From Argopecten irradians (Eukaryota > Mollusca > Bivalvia > Pectinida > Pectinidae): a stretch of 64,000 nucleotides of DNA. Shown piece by piece: positions 1-8,923 of this stretch. The notes below the pieces were generated by a model that did no database searches, was not told the origin of the DNA, and saw only the letters and a program-made list of their open reading frames with translations. Location: NCBI RefSeq assembly GCF_041381155.1, contig NC_091134.1:64038902-64102901 (forward strand), read 5' to 3'. Both the position numbers and the translations under genes were made by a program. Numbering within the stretch: the stretch's first letter is position 1; every line of letters begins with the position of its first letter.

Positions 1-229
1 TGTGACAGTCACAGTAATCGTCTCAAGGGGTTCAGCATAGTTTCTGGTTGTAAGGTGTGGTCTTTCTCTGATTCTTTCCTCTGCAGTAAACACACTGGCG
101 AAGTATTTATTCATAGTGTTGGCTATTTCTTCGGAGGTCGATGTTAGCTCTCCTGATGGCATTGTAACATTTCCAATCGTTGTAGCTGTGTTAGTTTTAC
201 TTCGAACATATTTCCAGAAAAGCTTCGGA

Positions 230-2490
230 TTAGTTTTTATTTTTATCAGCCAGGTCTTTTTCGTAGTAGTATTTGGAGTGCCTCAGAGTTTGTGTAGCAC
301 GGTTCCTAGCCATTTTATAATCAGCAAAATTGTGAGCGGATTTACAATGTAGGTATTTGGTCCAGCATTTCCGTTTTCGTCTAACTGCATCCTTTGCTGT
401 TTTGGATATGTATGGTTTTGAATTTTTTTGGCTGTGAGTTTGATGTAGTGGAATGTTCTCCCTAATTTCCCTATCGAGTTGTTGACTGAAGACTTCCCAG
501 GCTTCCGATACATTAGAACAGTTCTCAATGTCTTGTAGTTGGATGTTTGCAAGATTTTGCCTGATAGTTTCATAGTCTCCTTTATGGAAGTTGTATCTTG
601 TTTTAGTGTTGTCTTTAGGGTTGCTATCAACATACACGATTAGGTCAAATGCCAGTACTAGGTGGTCACTGGAACCTAGACTTGGATTATACTCAAGATT
701 TTCCACCATTCCTTCCTCATTTGTGATGATCAGGTCCAGGATATTACTTACTTGGCCTTCTCTATATCTAGTCGGATCCTTTACGTGTTGAAACATGTAG
801 CAGTCCTCGATAGTAGACAGAAATTTGTTGGCAGGGTGGTTGTTTCCGACCGTTGTTGACATAGTCTCCCAGTTGATCTGTTTGAAGTTTATATCTCCTA
901 CTACTAATATATGTGTAAAGTTCATAGTATACAGCCTGTCAAAGATTTCTAGTATTTTATTGTTGTTCTCTTCTGTGTTATTGGCTCCTATAGATATTCC
1001 AAATAAGGAGTTGGTCTCTATTTCGTAGATTAATGGTGCAAGATACTTGATCTTCTAGAGGGTCTACAGTGAAATGCGTTCAAGCGTCCGGAATTGCTTT
1101 TCGGATCGTTCAAACCAGAAATCACGTGAATAGTTTCAACCAGTCGTATGCGCGTTTATCGGCTCGAATAAGCGTCAGTCAATAACTGTACATGTGGGCG
1201 GAGTTTAGTAACAGCGATAATCTAACTGAGGGCGGAGTTTACCTGTTACACATTCAAAAACTTACGCAATTTCAATCATTAATACCGAAACAATATGGTC
1301 TACATAATCGTAAAATAAAAACAGAATTACATGCATGTATATAATCATGAACTACATGTACAAAGTAACAGTCCCAGGTTAAAGTGAGTGGAAATTTGGT
1401 ATTACTTCACAATACTACATGTATTTTATATGAAATCACAGGAGCAAGAGAGTCGTTACTATTACATGTACATATATATTCCAAACGTCAAAACATGCTT
1501 TCTTGAACTACAATAAGAGTGTTTTAGCACAACTTTTCATAGGTTTTAATACATATTTACAAGCATACTTTTAAACATTACTATTACAATTCATACAACT
1601 AACAATGAATATTAGAGGCTTCCGGATGAAACATCTTCATTAGGCAATTCTTTTTACTTTTACCCCGACCCTAATTTTTTTGTACGTAAAAGGATACTCC
1701 TATTAATAGTTTTACTCAAGGTCAATCTGAGCTGTTAATACCTTCTTTCTTAGTCAAATCTCCATTTATCCATTGTTAAATAAAGAGTCAAGAGTGAAAG
1801 ACACTAATGTTTAATCATTCTATTGATAAATAGGAGACACATATCTGTTTAGTAAACAACTCGCTATTTTGCTTCTGAACTAGACGAAAAATATTTATAT
1901 AAAAAAAACCTTCCTATCGACCTTATTTTTTTGCCGATGTAACCCTAAACAGACATTGTTTTGGCCCTATACATGTATATAGCTACATGTACAACCGTGT
2001 ATGTTCTAGAGAACGTTTTACGAAGATGTCAAGATATAGTGTTGTTGTCTTTGATGATCATATATGGTAGGATTGACATAAAAACATGTTTGAAACCTTT
2101 TTATCTACAAGTGTATGCTAACAAGTCTTTGGTACAAAGGTGTGATCAAGTCAAATCAGTAGATCCATTTGAAGTCAACATTGTTTGCGCTACACCACAT
2201 GGAGTCGTTACAACATTTGAGGGAGGAGTCTAATCCGGACTCTTGAACGCAGTTCACTGTAGCTCAACGTATTCCGAGCTGATGTTACTCTTAATGTAGA
2301 TCACTACTCCTCTCTTCATGTTGCTAGCTACATAGTGGTGGTAGTTTTCTATCTTGTAGTGACGATCGTCATAAGTATATGATGGTTTTTTTTGAAGAAT
2401 CTCGGTTAGACATATTATGTCAGGGTGACTAATCCGTATAATGTCTTCTAATTCAGCTTTTTTGGTTTGTGTTAGTGTATCACAGTTCAA
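230..2490 (-). pseudogene. LINE ORF2, apurinic-like endonuclease domain, split by a transposon
   Basis: The endonuclease nicks target DNA to prime reverse transcription in LINEs. The N-terminal part (2490 to about 2260) reads HPDIICLTEI, the strand carrying the catalytic glutamate, and then VVIYIKSNI. The C-terminal part (about 1060 to 230) carries VVGDINFKQINW and the closing motif SSDHLV, which hold the catalytic Asp/Asn and the Asp-His pair of the EEP fold. Between them lies a foreign 1.19-kb element. If that element and one TA are removed, the frame continues as ELDPLEDQVS, so the gene was still readable there at insertion. A later frameshift follows the motif IYRS, and another follows the domain in an A-rich run. 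Confidence 0.85.
1067..2259. mobile_element. Non-autonomous TIR transposon with TA target duplication (Tc1/mariner-like)
   Basis: The left end CAGTGAAATGCGTTCAAGCG and the inverted right end CAGTGAACTGCGTTCAAGAG match over about 26 bp with two differences. TA flanks both ends (1065-1066 and 2260-2261). The interrupted LINE frame closes exactly when the element plus one TA is taken out, which fixes the boundaries. At 1,193 bp it carries no recognisable transposase; the longest internal ORF (1961-2233, plus strand, 90 codons) resembles nothing I know. TA duplication and a CAGTG start suggest the Tc1/mariner superfamily, as an internally deleted or MITE-like copy. Confidence 0.8.
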
Positions 2491-2562
2491 GTAAATAGTA
2501 GTTAGTTTCCCACATACTTCATTTTGAACATCATCTTGGGTAAAACTGGTAAAACAGGTATC

Positions 2563-3366
2563 CTATAATATGGTCTTTTGGGAACCTGATTCGGTAATGG
2601 TATCGTTGACCGGGTCATCGTCCGAATCAATTGCATATGCTAGTGTTTCCTCTTGGTCGTCCATGATGGAAATTTGGGAAGAGTTGAGAGTTGTATCATT
2701 ATATACACTAGCTGTAACCATTCTCAACTTGGCTGACCTTTGGCTGGGCCTTATAGGACTTATAAAGTCTACTGATTGTAGTGACCGAACGTCATCCACG
2801 GTTGTTGATTTCTGGATGGTTGAAGGTTTTGGATGACTGGGGTTTCGGATAGGACCTGTGGCGGGGCTATCCCCAGACAGCAAGTCTTTCTCCTTAGATT
2901 TTTTGTTTATCTTGGTTCCAGAGGAGCTTGAGCTTGAGGAGGACTCCTTTAAGTTTTCCACAGTCTTTTTTGCTTTGAATTTTGCCTTTCGTTCCTCACG
3001 TTGTAGTTTGGTAAGATCTCTTGTCAATATGACATTCTTTAGAGATGGAGGGGCTCTGTCTTTGATATTTCTTGCCTTCTCCAGGAGTTGTTTACGCTCC
3101 TGTTTTGCCTTCATTACAGCTACTAGTGGCCTGGATTTGTCTTTGTTATGCTTGCCGAGTCTATACATGGAGAGTGTTTCCGGTATGGGTCCAGTGAGGG
3201 CTGTACATAACTGGTTAAAGACCTGGGTGTCATGGGTTTTTATTTCATCTGGTGTTTGGTTTTCACATTCAGGGTTTGTTCTTAATTCTGTATGAAACGT
3301 AGATTTGATAATATGCATTTTAGTTATATTAATCAGAGAATTAGATAGATTAATAAATAAAATCAT
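2563..3366 (-). CDS. LINE ORF1 protein
   Basis: A 267-residue ORF directly upstream of the endonuclease ORF. Residues about 45-125 (VFNQLCTALTGPIPE, then YRLGKHNKDKSRPLVAVM, then VILTRDLTKLQREERKAK) look like the RRM-like RNA-binding module found in ORF1 of CR1/Jockey-group LINEs. It is followed by a lysine-rich stretch, a serine run (about residues 143-151) and an acidic tail. ORF1 proteins bind the element RNA and chaperone it. The first ~20 residues are hydrophobic and may not be native, since the true start could lie farther up. This frame has stayed intact while ORF2 has decayed. Confidence 0.75.
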   Translation of the reverse strand: MILFINLSNSLINITKMHIIKSTFHTELRTNPECENQTPDEIKTHDTQVFNQLCTALTGPIPETLSMYRLGKHNKDKSRPLVAVMKAKQERKQLLEKARNIKDRAPPSLKNVILTRDLTKLQREERKAKFKAKKTVENLKESSSSSSSSGTKINKKSKEKDLLSGDSPATGPIRNPSHPKPSTIQKSTTVDDVRSLQSVDFISPIRPSQRSAKLRMVTASVYNDTTLNSSQISIMDDQEETLAYAIDSDDDPVNDTITESGSQKTIL

Positions 3367-3420
3367 TTTATGTATGGTTTAAGTGATTAAGAAACATCGG
3401 AGGTAACTCGTTCACACCAG

Positions 3421-3767
3421 TGCGGTGCGGTGTCGAAAAAACATTTTACTGTAGAGTAATGAAATGACCAAATATATTACATCAATTGAGTTTTATGAAA
3501 GCGAGTGTTTTGTGCTGGCGTAGTTTCAACAAAAGAATGAGTTGTTAGCATTCCGCATGTCAAAACTTTGTTAATTCCGGAAAATATAGGATAGGCCTGT
3601 GTAAGTACGTTTCCGTAATATTACAATGATTAGGTGGCGCGATAATACAATCGCATCAATACTTCCGGTTCTTCACAGAATTCTTGTTTGATTTCGAAAC
3701 AACAAGTGGGTCACGCCAGTGAAACGTTAGTCATACGTCCTGTATTTATATCCTTTCCAAACCAGAC
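3421..3767 (+). promoter_or_regulatory. Possible housekeeping-type promoter with ETS site
   Basis: The 350 bases between the LINE and the ORF at 3768 contain ACTTCCGG at 3661-3668 (an ETS/GABP-type site in inverse) and TTCCGG near 3576. ETS boxes close to the start are common in promoters of RNA-processing and other housekeeping genes. No TATA box is obvious. The assignment rests on position and motif only. Confidence 0.35.
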
Positions 3768-3863
3768 ATGGTAAGAAGCTACACATCAAGTGATGATGAA
3801 GATGAAGTCAGATCGAAGCGAAAATACCACAGACAACGGTCATTTTCGAGGAGTCCAAAAAGG
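3768..3863 (+). CDS. Possible first coding exon, SR-like basic/serine N-terminus
   Basis: The ATG at 3768 opens 32 codons: MVRSYTSSDDEDEVRSKRKY, then a stretch ending SFSRSPKR. A GT donor follows at 3864 (AGG|GTAACA, moderate). Acidic-serine followed by Arg/Ser-rich sequence is typical of nuclear splicing-associated proteins. That is the most that can be said: no folded domain is present and the next exon was not found. Beyond the donor the frame runs into a MITE, so the longer 110-codon reading is not meaningful. An ETS motif lies ~100 bp upstream. If real, the gene has its first intron full of transposons (MITE and LINE at 3.9-7.0 kb). Confidence 0.4.
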
Positions 3864-3897
3864 GTAACATCTTGCATTGAAAATTTCAAACGTTGTT

Positions 3898-4116
3898 CTG
3901 GGCCGTTTTCGATTATACGGTTTGACTGGTTGGACCTAGTAGTTCGTTTATTAATTAAAGACGGACCTGGTGATTTTATATTGTTTTCAGACGAGCTTTG
4001 GCAAAGCCCTCATAAGCCTGTATCAAAAACTGCAGGTCCGTCAGGATTTATACTTAAAATAATGACTTTAACCAACGGTCGAACCAGTTGTTCCGAATAA
4101 AACGAAAACGGCCCAG
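3898..4116. mobile_element. Small MITE with ~40-bp inverted repeats
   Basis: The left end CTGGGCCGTTTTCGATTATA and the inverted right end CTGGGCCGTTTTCGTTTTAT continue as imperfect inverted repeats to ...CTGGTTGGACC and ...CTGGTTCGACC. A second, internal inverted pair (ACGGACCTG near 3961 and CAGGTCCGT near 4033) lets the interior fold too. No ORF and no clear target duplication; superfamily not assigned. It abuts the 3' end of the neighbouring LINE. Confidence 0.7.
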
Positions 4117-6964
4117 GCCTTAAAGTTCAGAACAAGATACAAGAAACTTTATTTAGTGTCGAATATATAAAAACATGGTAACATAAGCTCGGTCGAGCTT
4201 GTATTTCGACAAAACAAAATATAGAGTATATATAACAGAAAATTAAAACTAAAGCATCACAGTCGTCAGTAATTTAAGTACAGGCACTATATAAGCTATC
4301 ACAGAATTGTTCACAGATTTATATTAAAATGGGTGGCAACACAAGCAACAAAGCAGACTAAAATACAAATAAAATATAAAGACATAAAGGACATGTGTTA
4401 CACCACAGGATACAGGGAGACATTAAGAACAAAGTTTACACTTACAGTCCGGGCCGTCCCACTTACGGAGCAGCCTCCGAAACTCTGCATAGTTTTCAAC
4501 CTTACGCAGGTCATTTGGGAGGCTGTTACATATGCGGGACGCCTCGTACCTGAAAGATTTCTTACCATACCTGGTGGTGTTAACTCTGGGTAGGTTTGCT
4601 TTGTTTTCAGATCTGAAATATTTTAAATGTTTTCTTGTTTTTTAATAAGGTTACACATATGTAGTCAGGAGCAATTTTGTTTAAAAACTTTAAAAACCTC
4701 ACAGGCCATCATTTTCATCCTGTTGGACATGTAAAAAGGACAAATTTGATCCGGCTAGCAGTTCTTTAAGGTTAGAGGTGTAGTCATTATGAATGAAACG
4801 CAAGCCCCTCTCTTGCACTCGTTCAATTTTTCTAGTTGCAGAAATACTGCAGAAATGCCAAATAAGGGGACAATAGTCAAAGTTTGATAAAACAAAACAT
4901 TTGTAAATTAAAATTTTGGTTGCTTTTGGTAAAAAATGTCCGATCCTTTTCAGAACTGCTAGCTGCTTAAATGCTTTCCTGCATATATCTGAAACATGTT
5001 TATCAAATTTTAAAAGATGGTCGATTTCGATACCTAAAAGTTTAACACTATCTTCACAAACAATTTCAGTGTTAGAGGTATTAAAATATTTCACAATGTT
5101 CTTACCCAGAGAGATAGCCTGGAATTTCTCTGGATTTGCCTTCATTCCATTTATGTTAAACCACTTAATTAAAACACTGGCTTCATCTTCTAAAACTGTC
5201 TTAAGATTGTTTATATTTTGACTAAAATAACCTAGGGTATTGTCGTCGGCATAGTTATATAATGTAGCTTCTTTGATGAAATAAAATATATCATTGATAA
5301 AAATGTTAAAAATCAAAGGCCCCAGTATTGAGCCCTGGGGGACGCCTTTAATGAGGGACACCCACTCGCTGGTGATGCCCCCCAAACCAACCCTCTGCTT
5401 CCTGTCCCCCAGGTAGCTACCCATCAGATGAACAGCATCAGCTGATGCCCCATAAGTTTGCAGTTCCTGAGGAACAGGTCATGCGGAATACAGTCGAAGG
5501 CCTTGGAGAGATCCATCAAAATAGCCCCAACCTGGTTGCGGCAATCCAAGGCCTGTCTCCAGTCCTCCAGCATGCGCAGCAGAGTGGTCTGGCACCCAAA
5601 GCCCGATCTGTAAGCCGCTAAAAAAGGATGAAAGATATCTTTAAAAAAGGATGACAGCTGATCATGCAGAATTCTTTCGATGATTTTAGAGATGCTAGGA
5701 AGTATGCTCACTGGTCTATAATTACTTTTGTCTAAAGGGTCGGTTTTTTTTAATACTGGTGTTACTTGAGCATATTTTAATTGATCCTGAAAGGTACAGT
5801 GGGATATAGAAAAATTTAGGAGATCCGAAAGAATTGGGCTAATAGAATCATTACACGACTTCAGAATTCTGCATGATATGCCGTCAACCCCTGTGGCTTT
5901 CTTCTTTTTCAATTTCGTAATAACCTTTGACACATATGCATCTTTATTTTCCACTTGAGAGAAAGTAAAATTGGAGGTACTGGTAGGGTTTACGTGATCT
6001 TCAATGTTAACAATACTTTCATGAGTATCAAAATTTCTGTCTACCATGTTTTGTCCTTATGTTCTCAGCCACAGTGCTAAAATATGAGTTAAAAATTTCA
6101 CAGACTTTGGTTTTCACTTAAAACTTGATCTCCATCACATAGTATAATATTGTTGTCCCCCTTGACAACTTTCTTCGATATAAAATGTTTGATGGTAGGC
6201 CAAAAATCTTTACACTGTGGACCTTCCCCACATCGAGCTTTGAAGTATTCTGAAATGGATTGCTTTTTTAATTTATTCACAAAATTTCTCTGTTTCCGGT
6301 AGCATTCCCAGTTTTTGGTAGTTTTAGAATTTTGATATTTATTAAAGCTCATACATTTTTTATAAATAGCTCGTCTGAGGTTTCCATTCATGTAAGGTAA
6401 TTTATTTGGTCCGGTTCACCTCTCTTTAATAGGAGCATGATCATCAATGACATCCTTTAAAAGTTTCTCATGAGCCCAATACACATCATTTGGGTCATCA
6501 AAAATATAACAGACAGAAAAAGGTATTTTATTTACATCATTGCTAAATTTTTCTTCATCAAAATGTTTAAAACTTCTATATTTACAGCTAGATTTCTCGA
6601 AACGTGGAGTGTTTCCTTTTATGACAATACTTATCATGTCATGCCAATCACTGATGCCACATTTACAGATAAAGGGATTTATGCAAAATTGTGGCTGGTT
6701 TGTAAGAATTACATCGACAAGGGATGATACACAGTTTTTAACATGACATGTTGCCCGAGTGATTAGATTTTTAAAATCAAAGACATCACATATGTCTTGC
6801 AGTACACCACTTTTATTGGTATCCAGCATGTCATAGTTTAAATCTCCTAAAAGTAAAATGGTATCGAATTTGGTACTAAGTTTGTCTAATCCAACAGAAC
6901 GTTTTCGTATTTGTAGATTTAGCACAGAGCCTTGAGAATAATTATTCATTAGTATGTGTATCAT
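4117..6964 (-). mobile_element. LINE retrotransposon, CR1/Jockey group, 5'-truncated
   Basis: A minus-strand copy of about 2.85 kb. In order it carries the C-terminal part of the endonuclease (6964 to 6416), a linker (6391 to 6098), reverse transcriptase (6047 to about 4700), a C-terminal domain to a stop near 4423, and a ~300-bp 3' UTR with AATAAA close to its 3' end near 4150. The endonuclease N-terminus and all of ORF1 are missing, as expected for incomplete reverse transcription. It is a different family from the LINE at 1-3420. Confidence 0.88.
4423..6964 (-). pseudogene. LINE ORF2: endonuclease C-terminus and reverse transcriptase
   Basis: The endonuclease remnant shows LLGDLNYDML and SDWHDM. 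The reverse transcriptase shows KATGVDGIS, NYRPVSILPSISKIIER, GAILMDLSKAFDCIPHDL (first catalytic Asp), KGVPQGSILGPLIFNIFIND, and YADD (catalytic pair) in ATLYNYADDNT. A thumb follows with KLLGIEID. The C-terminus near 4580-4425 reads RYGKKSFRYEASRICNSLPN and ends in a Cys-containing tail, a hallmark of this LINE group. The frame changes at least four times (near 6400, 6070, 5424 and 4640), so no full protein is made. Confidence 0.85.
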
Positions 6965-7085
6965 GTATGTTAATTATGTATTTGATATAGTTCACATATA
7001 TGTACATAACTCCTCAAGTGATAATTTAAAATAATTTGAGAGATTTAGAATATATACTGCAGTAAATGGAACCCTTCCTGCTTCC

Positions 7086-7542
7086 ATCAGGTTGGGAAAA
7101 AACCACTAACTTGCGTATTATATGCAAACTGGAGTATTATACCCCAATTGGAGTATGGATTTGTTACTAAAAAAATAGATAAAAATGCTTTAAAATGAAC
7201 TTTTCCCCCAAATATTTTCCCCAAAAATCGCTTTTATTTTACTATGAAACAGAATACAAATGCAAAACTTATATTCATTTGCATGTCGGAAAGTATTGAA
7301 AATAGATGCAATACTTTGAGGAAAGTTGCATGAAGTTACTGAGTAACAAACGCTTCAAATGCATAAATTTTAGTAAAATGTACTTTATCTTGGCATATAT
7401 TAATGCGATTTTTTTGAAAAGTATAGCAAAAGTTTAGATTCAGCGATTTAGGCTATTTTTAGTAACAAATCCATACTCCAATTGGGTATAATACTCTAGT
7501 TTGCGTATAATACGCAAGTTGGTTGGTTTTCCCCGACCTGAT
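7086..7542. mobile_element. MITE / foldback with ~90-bp inverted repeats
   Basis: The arms at 7086-7178 and 7452-7542 are close inverted copies, starting ATCAGGTTGGG and ATCAGGTCGGGG. Each arm contains the near-palindrome TTGCGTATTATACGCAA followed by GAGTATTATACC and CAATTGGAGTATGGATTTGT. The 457-bp element has no ORF of note. A target duplication is not clear at either edge. It sits directly upstream of the envelope-like fossil. Confidence 0.8.
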
Positions 7543-8923
7543 ACATGATATGAAGACTGTCACTGCATCTATCCGAACTATCGTAAACAGTTTGTCTCAC
7601 CAACAATTACAAGATTGTACAGGAACAGACATTTTATACTGTAAGTTTCATTTAGCTCTCTCGTCAGTAGCAACATCTTCCTGTATATCAGCTATCTTTT
7701 ATAATCATAAAGAATCTGTAAAAGCTAGATGTGATTTTATGATTTTTACCTAATGTATTGTCACCAACCATTACAGAGTTAGCACCTTCTACTCTACTCA
7801 TGTATCATATACCAATGTTAGCATTAGACTGTCCAAATGGTCAGAAGATAATCAAAGGTTGCTCATTTTGTGTAGTCAGAATACCCTGTTTATGTACTGT
7901 AACAGCAGGAAATCTTTTTGTACCTCCTCGTCTAGGTAAATGTAAGAATGATACAAATGACATTTCAGTCATTCATCCAGTCAACCTTGCTCTTCTTCAA
8001 GAATTTTTCCCTAGCTCACAACACAGTTCTATTTTTGGTGATACCGCCTACCCAGATTTTGTTCATGTTAAAATACCAAATTTGAACATCTATAATCACT
8101 CATTTTCTGAAAAGTTAGCTACAGATCAGAAATATCATTTAAGTTTAAAGAAGATTGTTGAGACAACTAAGAGAGGTGAAACTGTATTCAAATCCTTAGC
8201 TGAATCTATGTTAGAAGGACAAATTCCATTTACTTCAGGAACATGGCCAGACACTAGTGGTGTAATCGCACTAGTAGGAACAGCAACTTCAGGCATAGCA
8301 ATTATCTTAATTTTCTTTTTGTACTCAAAATTAAGGAAAGTATCTGCTATGATGTTACTCGTTCAGAAAGCTCACACAGTTCAGGCATTTACTGTATCAC
8401 CTCATGTACCCAGCTTTCATTTTCAAGGTGTTCCTAACCCAACCACATCTTACACCCTTACTGAAAATGTGTATAATACCCTAATGACACCATGGCCTTA
8501 TGTAACACTTTCACTTTTGACCACAGTATTTATACTAACTTCAATTTACTGCATACGTCGAAAGTTTCACAACAATCATAAAACTGCTGTCTTTCTTGAA
8601 CTAACCACTGGCACTGCATGTGAACTGATTCGCATTGCCTCTTTACCCTTATGTCCTGACAACTGGACTATTTCTCCTCCAATTGATATTAATAATATTC
8701 AAGTGTTTGGTAGGGTCTTTCCTGTGTTAAGTGTATAGTGTTTCTCTATTATTAACAATAATAGCAAGCACAGGATTTACCCAACTAACAAGGTCCGTTT
8801 GTCACCTACACAGGCACACGCAATTAGGAAAATATTGAGGCAGCCTTATGCGGCATATACTTTAGTATGTCATCATGGATATTTCCATCCTCTTTCACTT
8901 TGAAAAAAAAAAAAAAAAAAAAA
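7543..8923 (+). mobile_element. Envelope-glycoprotein-like retroelement fossil ending in poly(A)
   Basis: A 326-codon open stretch at 7758-8738 looks like the C-terminal part of a viral-type membrane glycoprotein. It has a cysteine-bearing ectodomain (LDCPNGQKI, then GCSFCVVRIPCLC), a helical region before the membrane, a hydrophobic segment at about residues 165-190 (GVIALVGTATSGIAIILIFF), and a second at about 246-265. The style recalls envelope proteins of env-bearing Gypsy or BEL elements of invertebrates, but no gag, pol or LTR is attached. The unit ends in about 21 A residues (8903-8923). It is incomplete at its 5' side and broken, with at least one break. A host membrane protein cannot be excluded. 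Confidence 0.4.

Larger units (their letters stand above)
1..3420 (-). mobile_element. LINE retrotransposon, CR1/Jockey group, decayed, runs off the left edge
   Basis: Reading leftward, the parts come in LINE order: an ORF1 protein (3366 to 2563), the N-terminal part of an APE-type endonuclease (from 2490), the rest of the endonuclease (about 1060 to 330), then the linker that leads into reverse transcriptase (about 230 to 1, with the motif TMNKYFASVF). The reverse transcriptase itself lies outside the window. A 1.19-kb DNA transposon splits the endonuclease. At least two frameshifts are visible besides that insertion, one near 995 and one in an A-rich run near 215, so this copy is dead. The clade is inferred from general ORF1 and endonuclease style, not from a tree. 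Confidence 0.85.
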
